Assembly: GCA_003254905.1 (NCBI GenBank)
Contig: QANU01093679.1
Span: 1,588,185 to 1,652,184 of the forward strand
DNA from: Nissolia schottii
Lineage: Eukaryota; Streptophyta; Magnoliopsida; Fabales; Fabaceae
DNA length: 64,000 bases
Direction: 5' to 3'
Positions 24,189 through 35,585 of the stretch are shown in pieces. The notes under the pieces were generated by a model. It was not told the origin of the DNA, searched no databases, and saw only the letters and a program-made list of their open reading frames with translations. Position numbers and translations under genes: made by a program. Position 1 is the stretch's first letter. Each line of letters starts with the position of its first letter.

Positions 24189-26712
24189 ATGGGATCCTCC
24201 ATCAGTTGCTGTGGCTCTGAGAAGATCGACGAGGCAGCGTACGTTATAATTATAATTTCTTAATTTCGTGATTTTCAACGCTATGTAAACTAGATAACTA
24301 TTATATTAATTATTATTACTGGCTCTCATTTATTTCGTGCATGTAATTTTCTCTTTTCTAGGCCAACACCATATGGTGCGGTTAACAGTTCATGGAGAAT
24401 ATTCACATACAAGGAGCTGCATGCAGCTACCAATGGATTCAGTGAGGATAACAAGCTTGGTGAAGGTGGTTTTGGAAGCGTCTATTGGGGAAAAACCAGT
24501 GATGGTCTCCAGGTATGAAAAAAATAAACCCTAAACCCTAATTTTGGAGAAGTTCTATTGTTGTGTCAATTAGGATATAATAATTTAATCGCAAGGTGTG
24601 ACATGGTGATAATTCACCTTGTCCTTTAACAATGTGATTGAGATTCGATCTTATCTCATGAGGTAGTGTACCACCACTTTGTGTGAACTTAGTTCTTGAG
24701 AGTGAATTAGTCACTGGCGGCGGACATTCTCGATGCATCCAAAACATTAGGATACAATTCAAACCACACAATAAATTATATTTTAGCCATAAGTAGTGCA
24801 TCCCTTTAAAGTAAAAGCTGAAATATCATTTATTGTGTGATTTAAAACATATCCAATTTAACGCTCTAAGATCAAAGAAATTTCTACCAATTTTATCCAC
24901 TAAATAACTTTAGTCATTTTGTCATTTGACACGTTAGTTTTGTGAGCCATTATTATCCTAACTTTTTTTTGTTTACATCTTTTAACGCAATAATTTGTCT
25001 GGCAAAGATAAATAATAGAAATATATTTTTTTTCCTTCTTACATAACACCTAAGAATTTCTCTTATATGTGCATTTCATTATTGTGATTGTGGCAGATAG
25101 CGGTGAAGAAACTGAAGGCAATGAACTCAAAGGCGGAGATGGAATTTGCGGTAGAAGTTGAAGTTCTAGGAAGGGTTAGGCACAAGAATTTACTTGGTCT
25201 TAGGGGATATTGTGCTGGGAATGACCAAAGGCTTATAGTTTACGATTACATGCCAAATCTCAGCCTACTTTCTCATCTCCATGGCCAGTTTGCTCTTGAA
25301 GTTCAGCTGGACTGGAAAAGGAGGATCAAGATTGCAATTGGCTCCGCCGAAGGCCTGTTGTAAGCTTCCACTGACTTAAATATTTTCTATTATACCATTA
25401 TTATTACCATATGTACTTCTGTGAATAAATTAGCTGCCGTTTTTATATTCTCTTAATTTTGGATTTTTTCCCCACTTTTCCATAGTTAAAAGTCTTGTGC
25501 ACCCAAATAGTTTTGTTATTACACGTAGAAACACATAATAATTTGAGGTTAATTTCTATGCAACGAGAGTGTAAAATAGTTTTACATTATTATTTAAATA
25601 TGTGTTGTTATTTGAGAGACTTTGAAACAGTAAATTATTTGATGAGATGCATGATTGGATATATAAGAATATAAAATTGTTTTAAAGTGTCAATGCATAA
25701 AAATAAATTTGTAATAAGTTTTGCCCAGGTAGTTGTTATTATATATGCAAACGGGAGCTTGGTGCAACAACAATGTAATAAGCATGCGGGGTGGATAGGA
25801 ATATGAATATATAAGAATGAAAATAAAATTTCTATTAGATTCTATGAAGTATACGCAAGTTACTTGGTAAAAATGACCTTGTAAGTGGTGCAGTCGTAGT
25901 AAATAGATAGTATAGTCTAGTAGCATAGAGAGGGTGATATCATTATCATAGAGAACAAAGTGACATCAAAATGTAGCATGGTTTCAAATGCTAAAATTGG
26001 GGGGTTCAGGTACTTGCACCACGAGGTGACGCCACACATCATCCACAGGGACATCAAAGCGAGCAACGTCCTCCTCAACTCAGATTTCGAGCCGCTCGTC
26101 GCCGACTTCGGCTTCGCAAAGCTGATCCCGGAAGGCGTGAGCCACATGACCACCCGCGTGAAGGGCACGCTGGGTTACCTGGCACCCGAGTACGCCATGT
26201 GGGGCAAAGTCTCCGAAAGCTGCGACGTCTACAGCTTCGGCATCCTCCTGCTGGAGCTCGTCACGGGTAGAAAGCCCATCGAGAAGCTCCCCGGTGGGCT
26301 TAAGCGGACCATAACGGAGTGGGCCGAGCCCATGATATCCAAGGGGAGGTTTAAGGACCTCGTGGACCCCAAGCTGAGAGGGAACTTCGACGAGACTCAG
26401 GTGAAGCAGGCTATTAATGTGGCCGCCCTTTGTGTCCAGAGTGAGCCCGATAAGCGGCCCAATATGAAGCAAGTGGTTACCCTTCTGAAAGGGCATGATG
26501 GGCCCATTGGGCCGGATGGTGGGAGAGTGGTTAAGATGAGGATGGACAGCATTAATTATGATGAGCAGTTGTTGGCTCTTGATCAACCTAGTGATGATGA
26601 TGATGATGATGATGGTGATGATGGAAATAATGGGTATGGTGTTTTTAGTGCCATTGAGGTCCAAAAGATCAATGATCCTTGCAGGCGCAGTGACAACATG
26701 AAAATGGGCTAA
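24189..26712 (+). CDS. PTI1-like receptor-like cytoplasmic kinase (At3g15890 type)
   Basis: Four exons, each junction GT-AG and in frame: 24189-24238, 24362-24512, 25097-25359, 26010-26712. The product is 388 residues. The N-terminus MGSSISCCGSEK carries Gly2 and a Cys pair, typical of myristoylated and palmitoylated kinases held at the plasma membrane. The kinase domain is complete: Gly-rich loop GEGGFGSV (50-57), catalytic Lys71 in IAVKK, HRD loop [10 protein letters not shown] with Asp169, DFG at 187-189, and an APEYAMWGKVSE activation-segment end. The family (PTI1-like, annotated tyrosine-protein kinase At3g15890 in Arabidopsis) acts in signalling downstream of membrane receptors; the substrate is unknown. 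The C-terminus past about residue 325 has an Asp-run coded by a GAT repeat (26592-26620) that I do not expect in the family. Exon 4 is much more GC-rich than exons 1-3. A minus-strand 214-codon frame over exon 4 is a shadow. Confidence 0.95.
24526..24541 (+). promoter_or_regulatory. double telo-box in intron 2 of the kinase gene
   Basis: AAACCCTAAACCCTAA, two telomere-like units (AAACCCTAA is the plant telo-box bound by TRB and related Myb proteins), begins 14 bp after the intron 2 donor. Telo-boxes usually mark promoters or first introns. Its use here is inference. Confidence 0.5.
24585..24800 (-). repeat. possible SINE-like insertion in intron 2
   Basis: The segment reads 'caaggtg.gacatggtgataattcacctt' followed by 'gattgagattcgatctt', which resembles a spaced A-box/B-box (TTCGA) arrangement of tRNA-derived SINEs, with 'ctggcggcggac' further on. 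Ends and target duplications are not clear. The orientation given is uncertain. Confidence 0.3.
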
Positions 26713-28916
26713 ATATATATACAATAGACTTATCTGTTATGTGAAGCCTATTAATCTATTGGTAATTTTGAATCAACTAATCAAGTTCCGAGTATAATCT
26801 ATATGCAGAGTTCGTCTTAATTCTTAGTCTTCTGGCTAATACTCTTGTTTCAATCACTTTTATTAATGTTGCACCACATGATTGGATAACCATACAAAAT
26901 TCTTACATTATTATCAGTACAGTGCATATAGACATTAATCTCAATAACTATAAAAATAAAAGATAAAAAAAATCTCTTTTTTGTAATGCTTTCTAATTAT
27001 ACATTCACCCAAAATAAATATCGTCTTGATCCACAGTGGTTCAGTGAATATAAGCGTCGGTTCAATTATGGTTTTCATTGTTTTATTTTTTTGTTGAGTA
27101 GATAAGAGAACAAAGAAGCAATTATGGTTACAGTTAATCATATTAAAACAAAATTATGGCTGCAGCTAAATTAAAAAATTAAATAAAATTGAGGATGTGT
27201 GAACGAATTTTAAACTGTATTTGTTTTTTGCTTGAAATTAAGGCATGCTTCATGTCATTTCAAGTTGTTATACTAAGAAAGGAACCACATAAAGCGCAAG
27301 TGTGGTGAAACTGTTCAGAAATTTCAAATTTGAGCTGTGTGGTGGGGTTTAAGGAAAGATGGATGATCCATGTCTTGGCAGTTCCCTAATCCAAATCCCT
27401 CGTACCTCTCACCTCCACCGTTAGGTGTGGCAGTAATTAAGTTGTCATGTCTTGTGTTAACATATATAACTTGGATGCTACCACATGAACTGCAAAAATT
27501 ATGTCGTTTTAGCTTAAACTTGGTAAAGTTTTGTCAAATCAACAAAAGAAAAGATCAACTTGGTTGCAATTATTATTATTATTATTTTTTTTTATTCTTC
27601 ACTTTTGAGATCCATACATGCATTAGTACATTACATTGTCACTTAAAAAAAATGTAGTAACAAGTAATGCTATGTACCAGATATTATTTTCAAGGATTTG
27701 CATATGGGTGTGTGTGTATTTATTGATCCACAATTGTGAGTTCTACGGTGTAGAGTCCACTTTTTTTTCTTCTTTTTTAATCTCTTTCAAGTTTCAAGCA
27801 ATGGCAGCACATGTTCCAGTTTCTTCTTCATTTGAAAATTTGAAATTCAGATTCTGAATTGCAAAATCAGCATAATTATTTAACGAATCTTGAAGTGAAA
27901 GTCGCACATGCTCATTGCTCATTCAGAAGAGGCAAATACAAATCTTATTCAGAAGCAGCAATAATTGGATTTAGAATTTCTTGGAAGGGAGAAAAAAATT
28001 ATACAAGGAATCTGTTTTTTCATAGCACACGTGAAGACCATCTGTTCAGAATTTATAAATACTCTATGCCCTTGTATATTTTCACATGTATATGATTGTG
28101 ACAATTTTTTTTTGTGGCTCAAGCTGCTGCAATTCGTTATAATATTCCTAGATAACTAAACCAGGTACTTTACGGCCACACTACAAGAAACTTTAAACAT
28201 TAGAATGTGCCCTCTGATGTTGTTGTTGTGCATGACCAAATTAATGAAAGGGTATATGTGCCAACGTTGCAAGGTTTGATTTGATAGCGAAATAGGGTGA
28301 AGCGGTTATACGGAAATAATTGCCACTTTATCCATCAGGGATAAGAGGGAGGGAAAAAAAAAAAAAACAGTTAGTGTCCTCTCAAAGTTTCATTGATGAT
28401 AAAGTGATGAGAAGCCCAATAATAGGCTTTCCTACCAAATTGAAGAAAAGAAAAGAAAAAAAATAACAAAAACAACACACAAAAGAAGAAAAGGTACTTT
28501 GTTTACAAAAAATTGAAAGGGAGGGAGCTTCTTTGTTTTCTTTTGGCTTACATAGCAAGATAAATCAAATACATGCCCACCACCTTTGCTTATACCCCAA
28601 AGCACCCCAACTACAACACTTAATTGTCACCACAGAGAGAGAAAAATAAGAGACTAATAAGCTCTTCCTTATTGTTGTTACTGTTAAAGAGAGCTTTTTA
28701 TGCTTCTCAAACAAGTATAATATAGAAAAATTGGGACAAACGGTTGGCCTCACACCCCTAACTGAATTTTAATCATGCTCTTTTTCTCCCCTTGCCACTA
28801 CTTATTCTTAAGCTGTCAGTGAATGAATGCATTCATCCTTGAGTGACCAGGAATCAGCAGAGCAAAATAGTTCCAATTTCTCTGTCACATAATTCCAACT
28901 CTTGCATTGTGACAAT
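26713..28916. other. intergenic stretch between the two kinase genes
   Basis: 2.2 kb without a supportable gene. It should hold the 3' end of the upstream kinase and the promoter of the downstream one. A lone 'cactacaagaaac' at 28181-28193 resembles a CACTA terminal repeat but has no partner nearby. Poly-A/G runs lie at 28350-28365 and 28444-28470. Confidence 0.5.
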
Positions 28917-31836
28917 ATGGTACTACCTTACCCTGCTAAGATACTGATAGGCCTCTCCTTAGATTCAGATGACAGCAAGGAGATTCTGTCATGGGCAATA
29001 AGAGTTCTGGCCAATCCAAATGACAGCATTGTTGCTGTCCATGTTCTTGGTTAGTCTGTCACCTATTTTACTACTTAGAAAGTTCAATTTTTGCATCTCA
29101 TTGGCTTCCTTTTTCCATTAGTTTTGTGATAACAATGCAAGTTTGATTCGAATTCCAGTTGCTGAGGAAAAGAAGAAGCGCGTCTCGGTTAGAAGAAGGC
29201 AATCACAGCTTAGGCAGGCAAAGGCACATGTTATATCTATGCTTGGAGAATTTGCACAGACATGTTGGTCTAAGCAGGTAATCTCAATAAAGATCAAATA
29301 CATCATATAAATATATGAATGTGTATGTCTCCATCCATAAAAATGAGCAAGTTTGTTTACAATCTTAATATAACGTAACTGTTAGACTTCAACATGCTTA
29401 TAAAAACATTGTTATCAGGTTAATCTGGAGGCTAGAGTGGCAATCAGTTCCACAGTAGGTGGAGGTTTGGTGGAGGAATCCAAGTCCATCAATGCTGATT
29501 TTCTTCTTCTTCGCGGCACAAGAAACCCCAAAAACAAGTAAGATCTAACTTCTAAGTGATATAACAGTTATGAGTTTCCATTGTGAAGATCATACGTGAC
29601 AAACACCATTCTAATTTTTCTTCTTTCCTTTATTAGGATTGGAACTTCCAAAGGAATTATCAAGTATTGCTTTGGGAATGCACATGAAGGTTGTACCGTT
29701 GTTTCGGTTGGGAAATGTACAAAGGCAGAGCAAAATGCCAATCCAAATTCGAAGCATTCTCAAGGTAAGTTCAATTCTATGCAATAAGATCATAAGACAA
29801 CGGAAATTACATTTAATAACAAAGTCCCTAAGATACCTTCTATGTTTTTCACAAACAGATGATAATCAACCAAGTTCAGGGTGGTTACGTAAGGACAACC
29901 AAGGTGAAAAGGCTAATTCCCCTGCTCTGAAGGAATTTATCTCAGACACCAAGGCACAGAAGGGTTCTCCGAGAACGGTACTAGACGCGCTCGAGGGACA
30001 ATCTAACAGCACTGAAGATGATACCTTCAGCACCATGGTCTCAAGCATCACAGACACCCCTTCACTGGATCCAAATAACAAGAGGAGATCCAAGTTAAGA
30101 AGGCCACAATCACCCTTGAGGCTCATAGCCTCATTCCTCGGTTCGCCATTCAGAAGAAGAGGCAACAACAGATCCAAGAAAGAACAGGCTCAGCCCTTGT
30201 TGAAGTGCTTCAGCTATGAGCAGATATCCAATGCTACTAATGACTTCCACCAAGGTACATACATACATAGCCTTGAAACCTCTAATTCATGTTCTTTTCT
30301 CTGAACTTCATGTATCTAGATATAATTTGCATTCAGATACATTAAGTTAATAATTTATTTAAAAGTCAAAAGTGACAGATAAAAATGAATAAAATAAGTA
30401 TTTTCTTTAATTTGCAGGCTCTTAAAACTATTGTAAACTATAATATGAAACATTACAATCGGAGTCCTAATTTCATTTTTTTGACCCTACAATAGATAAT
30501 TTGGTTGGGCGCGGCGGGTACTCGGAAGTATACAGAGGAGATCTTAGTGATGGAAGAACAATTGCTGTGAAGAGGTTGGCCAAGGACAACAAGGACCCTA
30601 ATAAGGAAAAAGAGTTCCTTATGGAATTGGGGGTTATTGGACATGTTTGCCACCCTAACACCGCAAGCTTAGTGGGATGCTGCGTTGAAAATGGGCTGTA
30701 CCTAGTTTTCAATTACTCTCAGAATGGAAACTTGGCAACTGCATTGCATGGTGAGGAAGATTTGTACACCAATTACCAATTTCACTTTATTAATATGATT
30801 TTTCATTGGAGATTAAATATGCATTTGTAATGAATGATTATTATCAAGGTAAAGGAGGAGATTCACTTGACTGGCCAATCAGATACAAAATTGCTGTTGG
30901 GGTTGCAAGGGGTCTGCATTACCTTCATAAATGTTGCAAACGCCGAATAATTCACCGTGACATTAAAGCCTCCAATGTTCTTCTAGGTCCTGATTATGAG
31001 CCACAGGTTAAATGACAACTATCAAACAGAATAAACAACGTTGTTTAATGGGATTTATTCAACTTACCTTTTTCTTTTTCTTTTCTTTTTCTTTTTTTTT
31101 TTTTATCTCTTAGATAACTGATTTTGGGTTAGCAAAGTGGCTTCCTAACAAGTGGACTCACCATGCTGTGATCCCCGTGGAGGGCACGTTTGGATACCTA
31201 GCACCAGAGTACTTCATGCACGGAATCGTTGATGAGAAAACAGATATTTATGCATTTGGAATCCTTCTTCTGGAGATTGTAACTGGACGTAGACCTGTTG
31301 ATTCATCCAAGCAAAACCTTCTCCTATGGGTAATTATACACTAATAAGAGAGTGTCACACAGTTCATAAATGTTGCAGCTAATGTGCCAATAACATGTAC
31401 CAAATAATAATAATCCTTTATTATAAAAACAAAAAAAAAAAAAAAAACATGCAGGCAAAGCCTCTGATGGAATCAGGTAATATTGCTGAGCTGGCAGATC
31501 CAAGAATGGAAGGTAAATATGATGAGGAGCAGCTGTATAGGTTAGTGCTAACGGCTTCATACTGTGTGAGACAAACTGCCATGTGGCGTCCCCCTATGAG
31601 TGAGGTCAATCAACTTCCTTCTCAACAAAATTATTATTTATCTATATGTATTTATTTTTCTTGTTACTTATTTATTTTGGTTTCCACAGGTGTTAGAGCT
31701 GCTGACTAATGGGCAGGACTCTGAGGTTGGGAAAAGCTGGAGGATCCCAAAGTTCACTTCTGATGAGTTGGATGACTACTCCATGGTTTTTGGATACGAT
31801 GTCCCCTCCGACATATCTATTGAGGATTTTTTGTGA
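28917..31836 (+). CDS. USP-domain receptor-like cytoplasmic kinase (RLCK VI type)
   Basis: Ten exons with GT-AG junctions that keep one frame: 28917-29049, 29159-29277, 29419-29537, 29637-29764, 29859-30254, 30496-30750, 30849-31006, 31114-31329, 31455-31604, 31690-31836. The product is 606 residues. Residues about 8-155 ([20 protein letters not shown] onward) form a universal stress protein (USP, adenine nucleotide alpha-hydrolase-like) domain. A Ser/Lys/Arg-rich linker follows, then a kinase domain: GRGGYSEV loop (303-310), Lys324 in IAVKR, HRD with Asp421, ITDFGLAKW (437-445), APEYFMHG. This USP-kinase layout matches RLCK class VI proteins such as At5g63940; class VIa relatives are activated by ROP GTPases, but that is not shown for USP forms. 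The start codon is the first ATG in frame with the USP fold. The kinase signatures are intact, so it is probably active. Confidence 0.94.
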
Positions 31837-31976
31837 GAGAAAAAAATCAGAATTAAATGTAGGTCTAGTTTCAAATTTCTTTTCCATTCACACTATATAT
31901 ATATTAGGCTAGGTTTGTGACATAAGTCTATTAATACGAGAAGTTCTCTCGTTTTTAGAATAAGATAAATCTTTTA

Positions 31977-32054
31977 CTCTGATTCATTCATTGTTTATTA
32001 CATTTGGATAATTAGATAAGTACTAAATAATGATGAATAATGAATGAATCAGAG
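31977..32054. repeat. inverted repeat (hairpin) downstream of the USP-kinase gene
   Basis: The 16-bp arm ctctgattcattcatt (31977-31992) is exactly complementary to 32039-32054, with a loop of about 46 bp. It starts 140 bp after the stop codon, so it may lie in the 3' untranslated region and could form an RNA stem. It could equally be a small fold-back MITE. Confidence 0.75.
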
Positions 32055-32379
32055 CAAGAAATTTCTCATGTTCTAATGAGAAGAAATTCTCATAGTAATA
32101 AAGTCATTAGTAGACGAGAAGTTTCTTATATAATTTTGTGACTTACTTTATGACTTTTTTTTTCCCTCTTAGGGGGTTATTTTATACACATTAGTATAGT
32201 CAGTCATCTTGGTTAGTAAAACATGGAGAGTTTTTTTCTTTTTCTTATTTTTCTGGGAAAGAAGATTTGTAATTTTTTTATTAACATTTGAGGGAAATGT
32301 TTCTATTATGGGAAATTATTGTGTTTAATTTGATATAAATGCAAAGTTTGCTTGTGACTAAGTTTTGTATGTTCAAGTG
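32055..32379. other. gene-free stretch
   Basis: AT-rich sequence with no gene signal between the hairpin and the SINE. Confidence 0.5.
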
Positions 32380-32390
32380 TTCTCTCTTTT

Positions 32391-32536
32391 TTGACTAACG
32401 GGGGTTGGTCCAAGTGGTAAACGGCTTGATATCACTTAAACAAGGTCCCGAGTTCGAGACTTTGTGTACGCAATTATCTCCTCTGGGAGACTCACTCGTC
32501 ATAGTCAGGTGCGCGACCCGTAACCAAAAAAAAATA
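32391..32536 (+). mobile_element. tRNA-derived SINE with exact target duplication
   Basis: About 146 bp ending in an A-run. An A-box-like TGGTCCAAGTGG near 32406 and a B-box-like GAGTTCGAGAC near 32450 are spaced as in an RNA polymerase III promoter. The sequence is flanked by the exact 11-bp direct repeat ttctctctttt (32380-32390 and 32537-32547), the hallmark of LINE-mediated insertion. The intact duplication suggests a fairly recent insertion. Confidence 0.85.
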
Positions 32537-32810
32537 TTCTCTCTTTTCTACATTTTTCATTTTATGGAGGGCGAAGGTGTGGCGAAATTCAATTCACTGT
32601 TTGCTTGCACCTATGAGGGTGGCTGACAAAAGAAGTTGGAGAGAAATAAAAAGCCCAAAAACTAGATGATGCAGTTTCCAAAAACAAAAGCAGCTTAGGC
32701 CTATTGGGTATGTACTTTGAAAACTAAGCCCCTGTTATAGTTAAAATTTCAAAGTTGAAAGCCCATAGTTTCTTCAAAAATAATAAACTAAAGTCATTTT
32801 GACTAGAAAA

Positions 32811-33893
32811 ATGCTTAGTACACTAATTTTATTGTCACCACTAGAAAAATAATTTTATTTTGACTAGAAAAATGACTAGAAAAAAGGCCATAGTTATCAC
32901 ATGGTTTGTTTTTTTCTTCATGATCCTTTGTCATACTCTTCTTTTTTTCTTGGGTTAGATTTTAACATATTTTTTAATACAAAAAATAAAAGCTTTTCTA
33001 TATTTCGGTGTAAAATGTATGTGAATGAGTTTGTAAAAAATTGAGTGTTGTTTCTAAAAAAGTTTGTGCATGAGAGTATAAAAGTTTATGTAATTTCTGA
33101 AAATGTTTAGATGTATTGTTTCAAAAGTATGTGCATGTTATTTCAGAAGTTTGTATATACTAGAGTAAAAGTTTGTACATTTCGGGCTAAATGTTTTTGT
33201 ATGGGTTTGTAAAAAGTTTGTGTGGTTTATTAAAAAATTTGTGCATTAGAGTGTAAAAATTTGTGTGTGGTTTCTGAAAGGTTTGGGTTTATTATTTTAA
33301 AAGTTTGTGCATGTTGTTTCAAAAGTTTGTATATGCTGGAGTAAAAATTTGTGTATGTTATTTAAGAAGTTTGTGTATGGTAGAGTAAAAGTTTGTGCAT
33401 TCTTCTCACAAAAGTTTATGCATTTCTGGTTAAATGCTAATTGTGTATGAGTTTGTAAAAATTTGTGCATAGTGTCTAAAAAAGTTTGTACATGAACATA
33501 TAAAAGTTTGTGTGTGATTTCTATAAAGGTTTGAATTTATTGTTTTAAAAATTTATGCTTTCAAAAGTTTGTGTATGCAAGAGTGAAAGTTTGTGTATAC
33601 TTTTTGCAAAAGTTTGTGCATGTTTTCTGGAAAAATTTGTGCATAAGAATGTAAAAGTTTATATAATAGCTGCCTTTGAGAAGAGTTTGGTGCAAGACAG
33701 TTATTTGAGTGAAAATTAGTCTAAATAAGAAATATGAAGCGTGAGCGAAAAAGCGAGAATGAGAGAGTGCAAACGATTTGAGTGACAGTGTGGTGCGTGA
33801 AAAGATAGTGAAGCGGTTGAGAAATAAATGATGGACCCCACTCCGTATAATTTACATTAGTGGTAATGTGTTTAATGGGTGTACACCTAGCAG
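32811..33893. mobile_element. minisatellite-filled element, non-autonomous
   Basis: Left 'tgcttagtacactaattt' and the complement of the right end 'tgctaggtgtacacccatt' are imperfect inverted ends. The body from about 33010 to 33660 is a degenerate tandem array with period 22-23 bp, core 'aaaagtttgtgcatg', about 25 to 30 units. A possible 9-bp flank pair (attttgact / gttttgaca) is weak. No coding sequence. It resembles 56957-58760 in ends and in body. Confidence 0.5.
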
Positions 33894-34390
33894 CGTTGTT
33901 TTGACAAATACTAATATATCTTCACCAAAAAACAATCATAGTCAGAATTGTTTAAAAAGTTTAGACTTCAATAAATTGCAAAATGAGTAAATGGGTAGAA
34001 GTTTGTTTAATGAGGTTAAACATGAGTATTTGAGTGAGTAATTTACCATGTGAGATTAATAAGTGTCGCATAAGATGAGTTGAATTGAAATTTCGCCTAT
34101 CAAGTCATCAATTAATGGAGATAATTGACGTTAAAAACCAAAATCAAACAAAATAAATTATTAAAAATCAAAATCAATTATTTTTTATTAAAGGTTATAA
34201 TCAAAATTACCAATCTATTAAGTACTAAAAATTTGTTTAAGCAAAACAAATAATCATTTGAGAGACAAAAATGAAAAAGAAAATAGCTAAAAACTCATAA
34301 GACTTAGGTAGCTGAAAACCCATTTATAAAAATTTTAAAAGGCACACGGTTCACTTTTTCTTTAAAAGGAAAACGTTTTAAACAATAAAC
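33894..34390. other. gene-free stretch
   Basis: AT-rich, no gene or recognisable repeat. Confidence 0.5.
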
Positions 34391-34664
34391 TACTTTTTTT
34401 GGTAGACAAAGGGGCTAAAGCCCAAAGGAGAAGACACAAAGAAACTAGCCCCCATGAGGCCACGCGATCAGAATCAAATCATTCAAAAGTAACTGTCGAG
34501 TAGCCGGAGAAGCTACGTCAAAATACGTCACCTCAAAATAAGGGAGATTAGGGCTCAGATGGGCAAGACAGTCAGCAACACGGTTGGACTCCCTGAAGAC
34601 ATGTGGAAGCTTCACCACCCAATTCTTAGATAAAAGATCATGAATGCGAGATATAATCGAGGTT
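34391..34664 (-). pseudogene. 5'-truncated LINE: RNase H C-terminus and 3' tail
   Basis: On the minus strand an open frame (64 codons to a stop at 34445) reads IHDLLSKNWVVKLPHVFRES, then NRVADCLAHLSPN. This is the end of the RVT_3/RNase H domain found at the C-terminus of plant non-LTR retroelement polyproteins (pattern W.V...HV.RE.N..AD.LA). A short 3' tail to the T-run at 34393-34400 (A-run on the coding strand) follows. Everything upstream of the RNase H end is missing, as expected from incomplete reverse transcription. Confidence 0.8.
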
Positions 34665-35570
34665 GCTGGGTGTAAGTGGTTATGACAATTGTACTACAAT
34701 TAAACAATAAAGTACTGAGCACCGGCTAACCTCACTTATCTCTTTCATTTTCAATTGTACTACAATTAAAATCCTACGGAGGAAACAATATCTAGAAATT
34801 GGAAAATGTTGAAAGACTTTTAGCGATCTCAAAGATTTGGTAATCTTGCTGGTTCAACTATTTCTTTTTTAGCAACGCAACAAAATCAACATTTTAATTT
34901 GTATACACAAAATCATTTTGCTATCATTTAACAAAATGGGATTGATTTCTAGACCCATCCGACCAATCTCTCGTAAAAGCTCGATTGGATGGACAACAAA
35001 AATCTCTATTCAATGTGGTCTTCACTTGCGACTTTTTTTTTGTGTGGGTATAATTTTCTAGCCTTAATTTGATTGGATGGAGGCATTCTTTTTCTTGTCT
35101 AAAAGATTATAGACTTTTTTTATTTTTAAGGAGTGTTTTCTCAAGAAATTTTTTTTAATGAGGCCCTCGCTTTTAACATGCCTAATGTTATTGAGTCTCT
35201 GGTGACTTAGGTCAGTGGACAAGTGGTGGGGGTTTCCTACAATATGCTTGGTGTGTGTTTCTAGGTATTATGCTGGTTCTGATTTGATGCTTGTATGATC
35301 GTTGTGTTGCTTTTGTTGTTCTGTAATCATCTAAAAAAAGTTAAGTCCATTCTTTCAAATGCCAAAAAGGGAAATGTTGTGAAACCTGGCTTTTTTCCTT
35401 ATATAAATGAATTGCAATTATGTCACGTGCACAACCCTTCAGTCATCCATTATACTGTCAATCTTTAAATTAGTATGCCCAGCTCCATTACTTGTATTCC
35501 TTAACCAATTGCTTTCATTACCATGCCCACTTCATTACACGAACGCGTGCACACACGTACGATAAAAAAA
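34665..35570. other. gene-free stretch
   Basis: No coding region. A 'caattgtactacaattaaa' phrase occurs twice (34687 and 34754), about 67 bp apart, a small local duplication. Confidence 0.5.
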
Positions 35571-35585
35571 AATATGTTTGAGCTT

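Noticed and set aside
26080..26724. 214-codon minus-strand frame over kinase exon 4
   Set aside because: Antisense shadow caused by high GC at third positions; the + strand encodes the conserved kinase.
28181..28193. CACTA-like terminus 'cactacaagaaac'
   Set aside because: No partner end or 3-bp duplication found in the window, so an element cannot be supported.
33010..33660. Possible CRISPR array (regular short repeats)
   Set aside because: Units are contiguous and diverge gradually, without constant repeats and unique spacers, and the genome is a plant's; it is a minisatellite.
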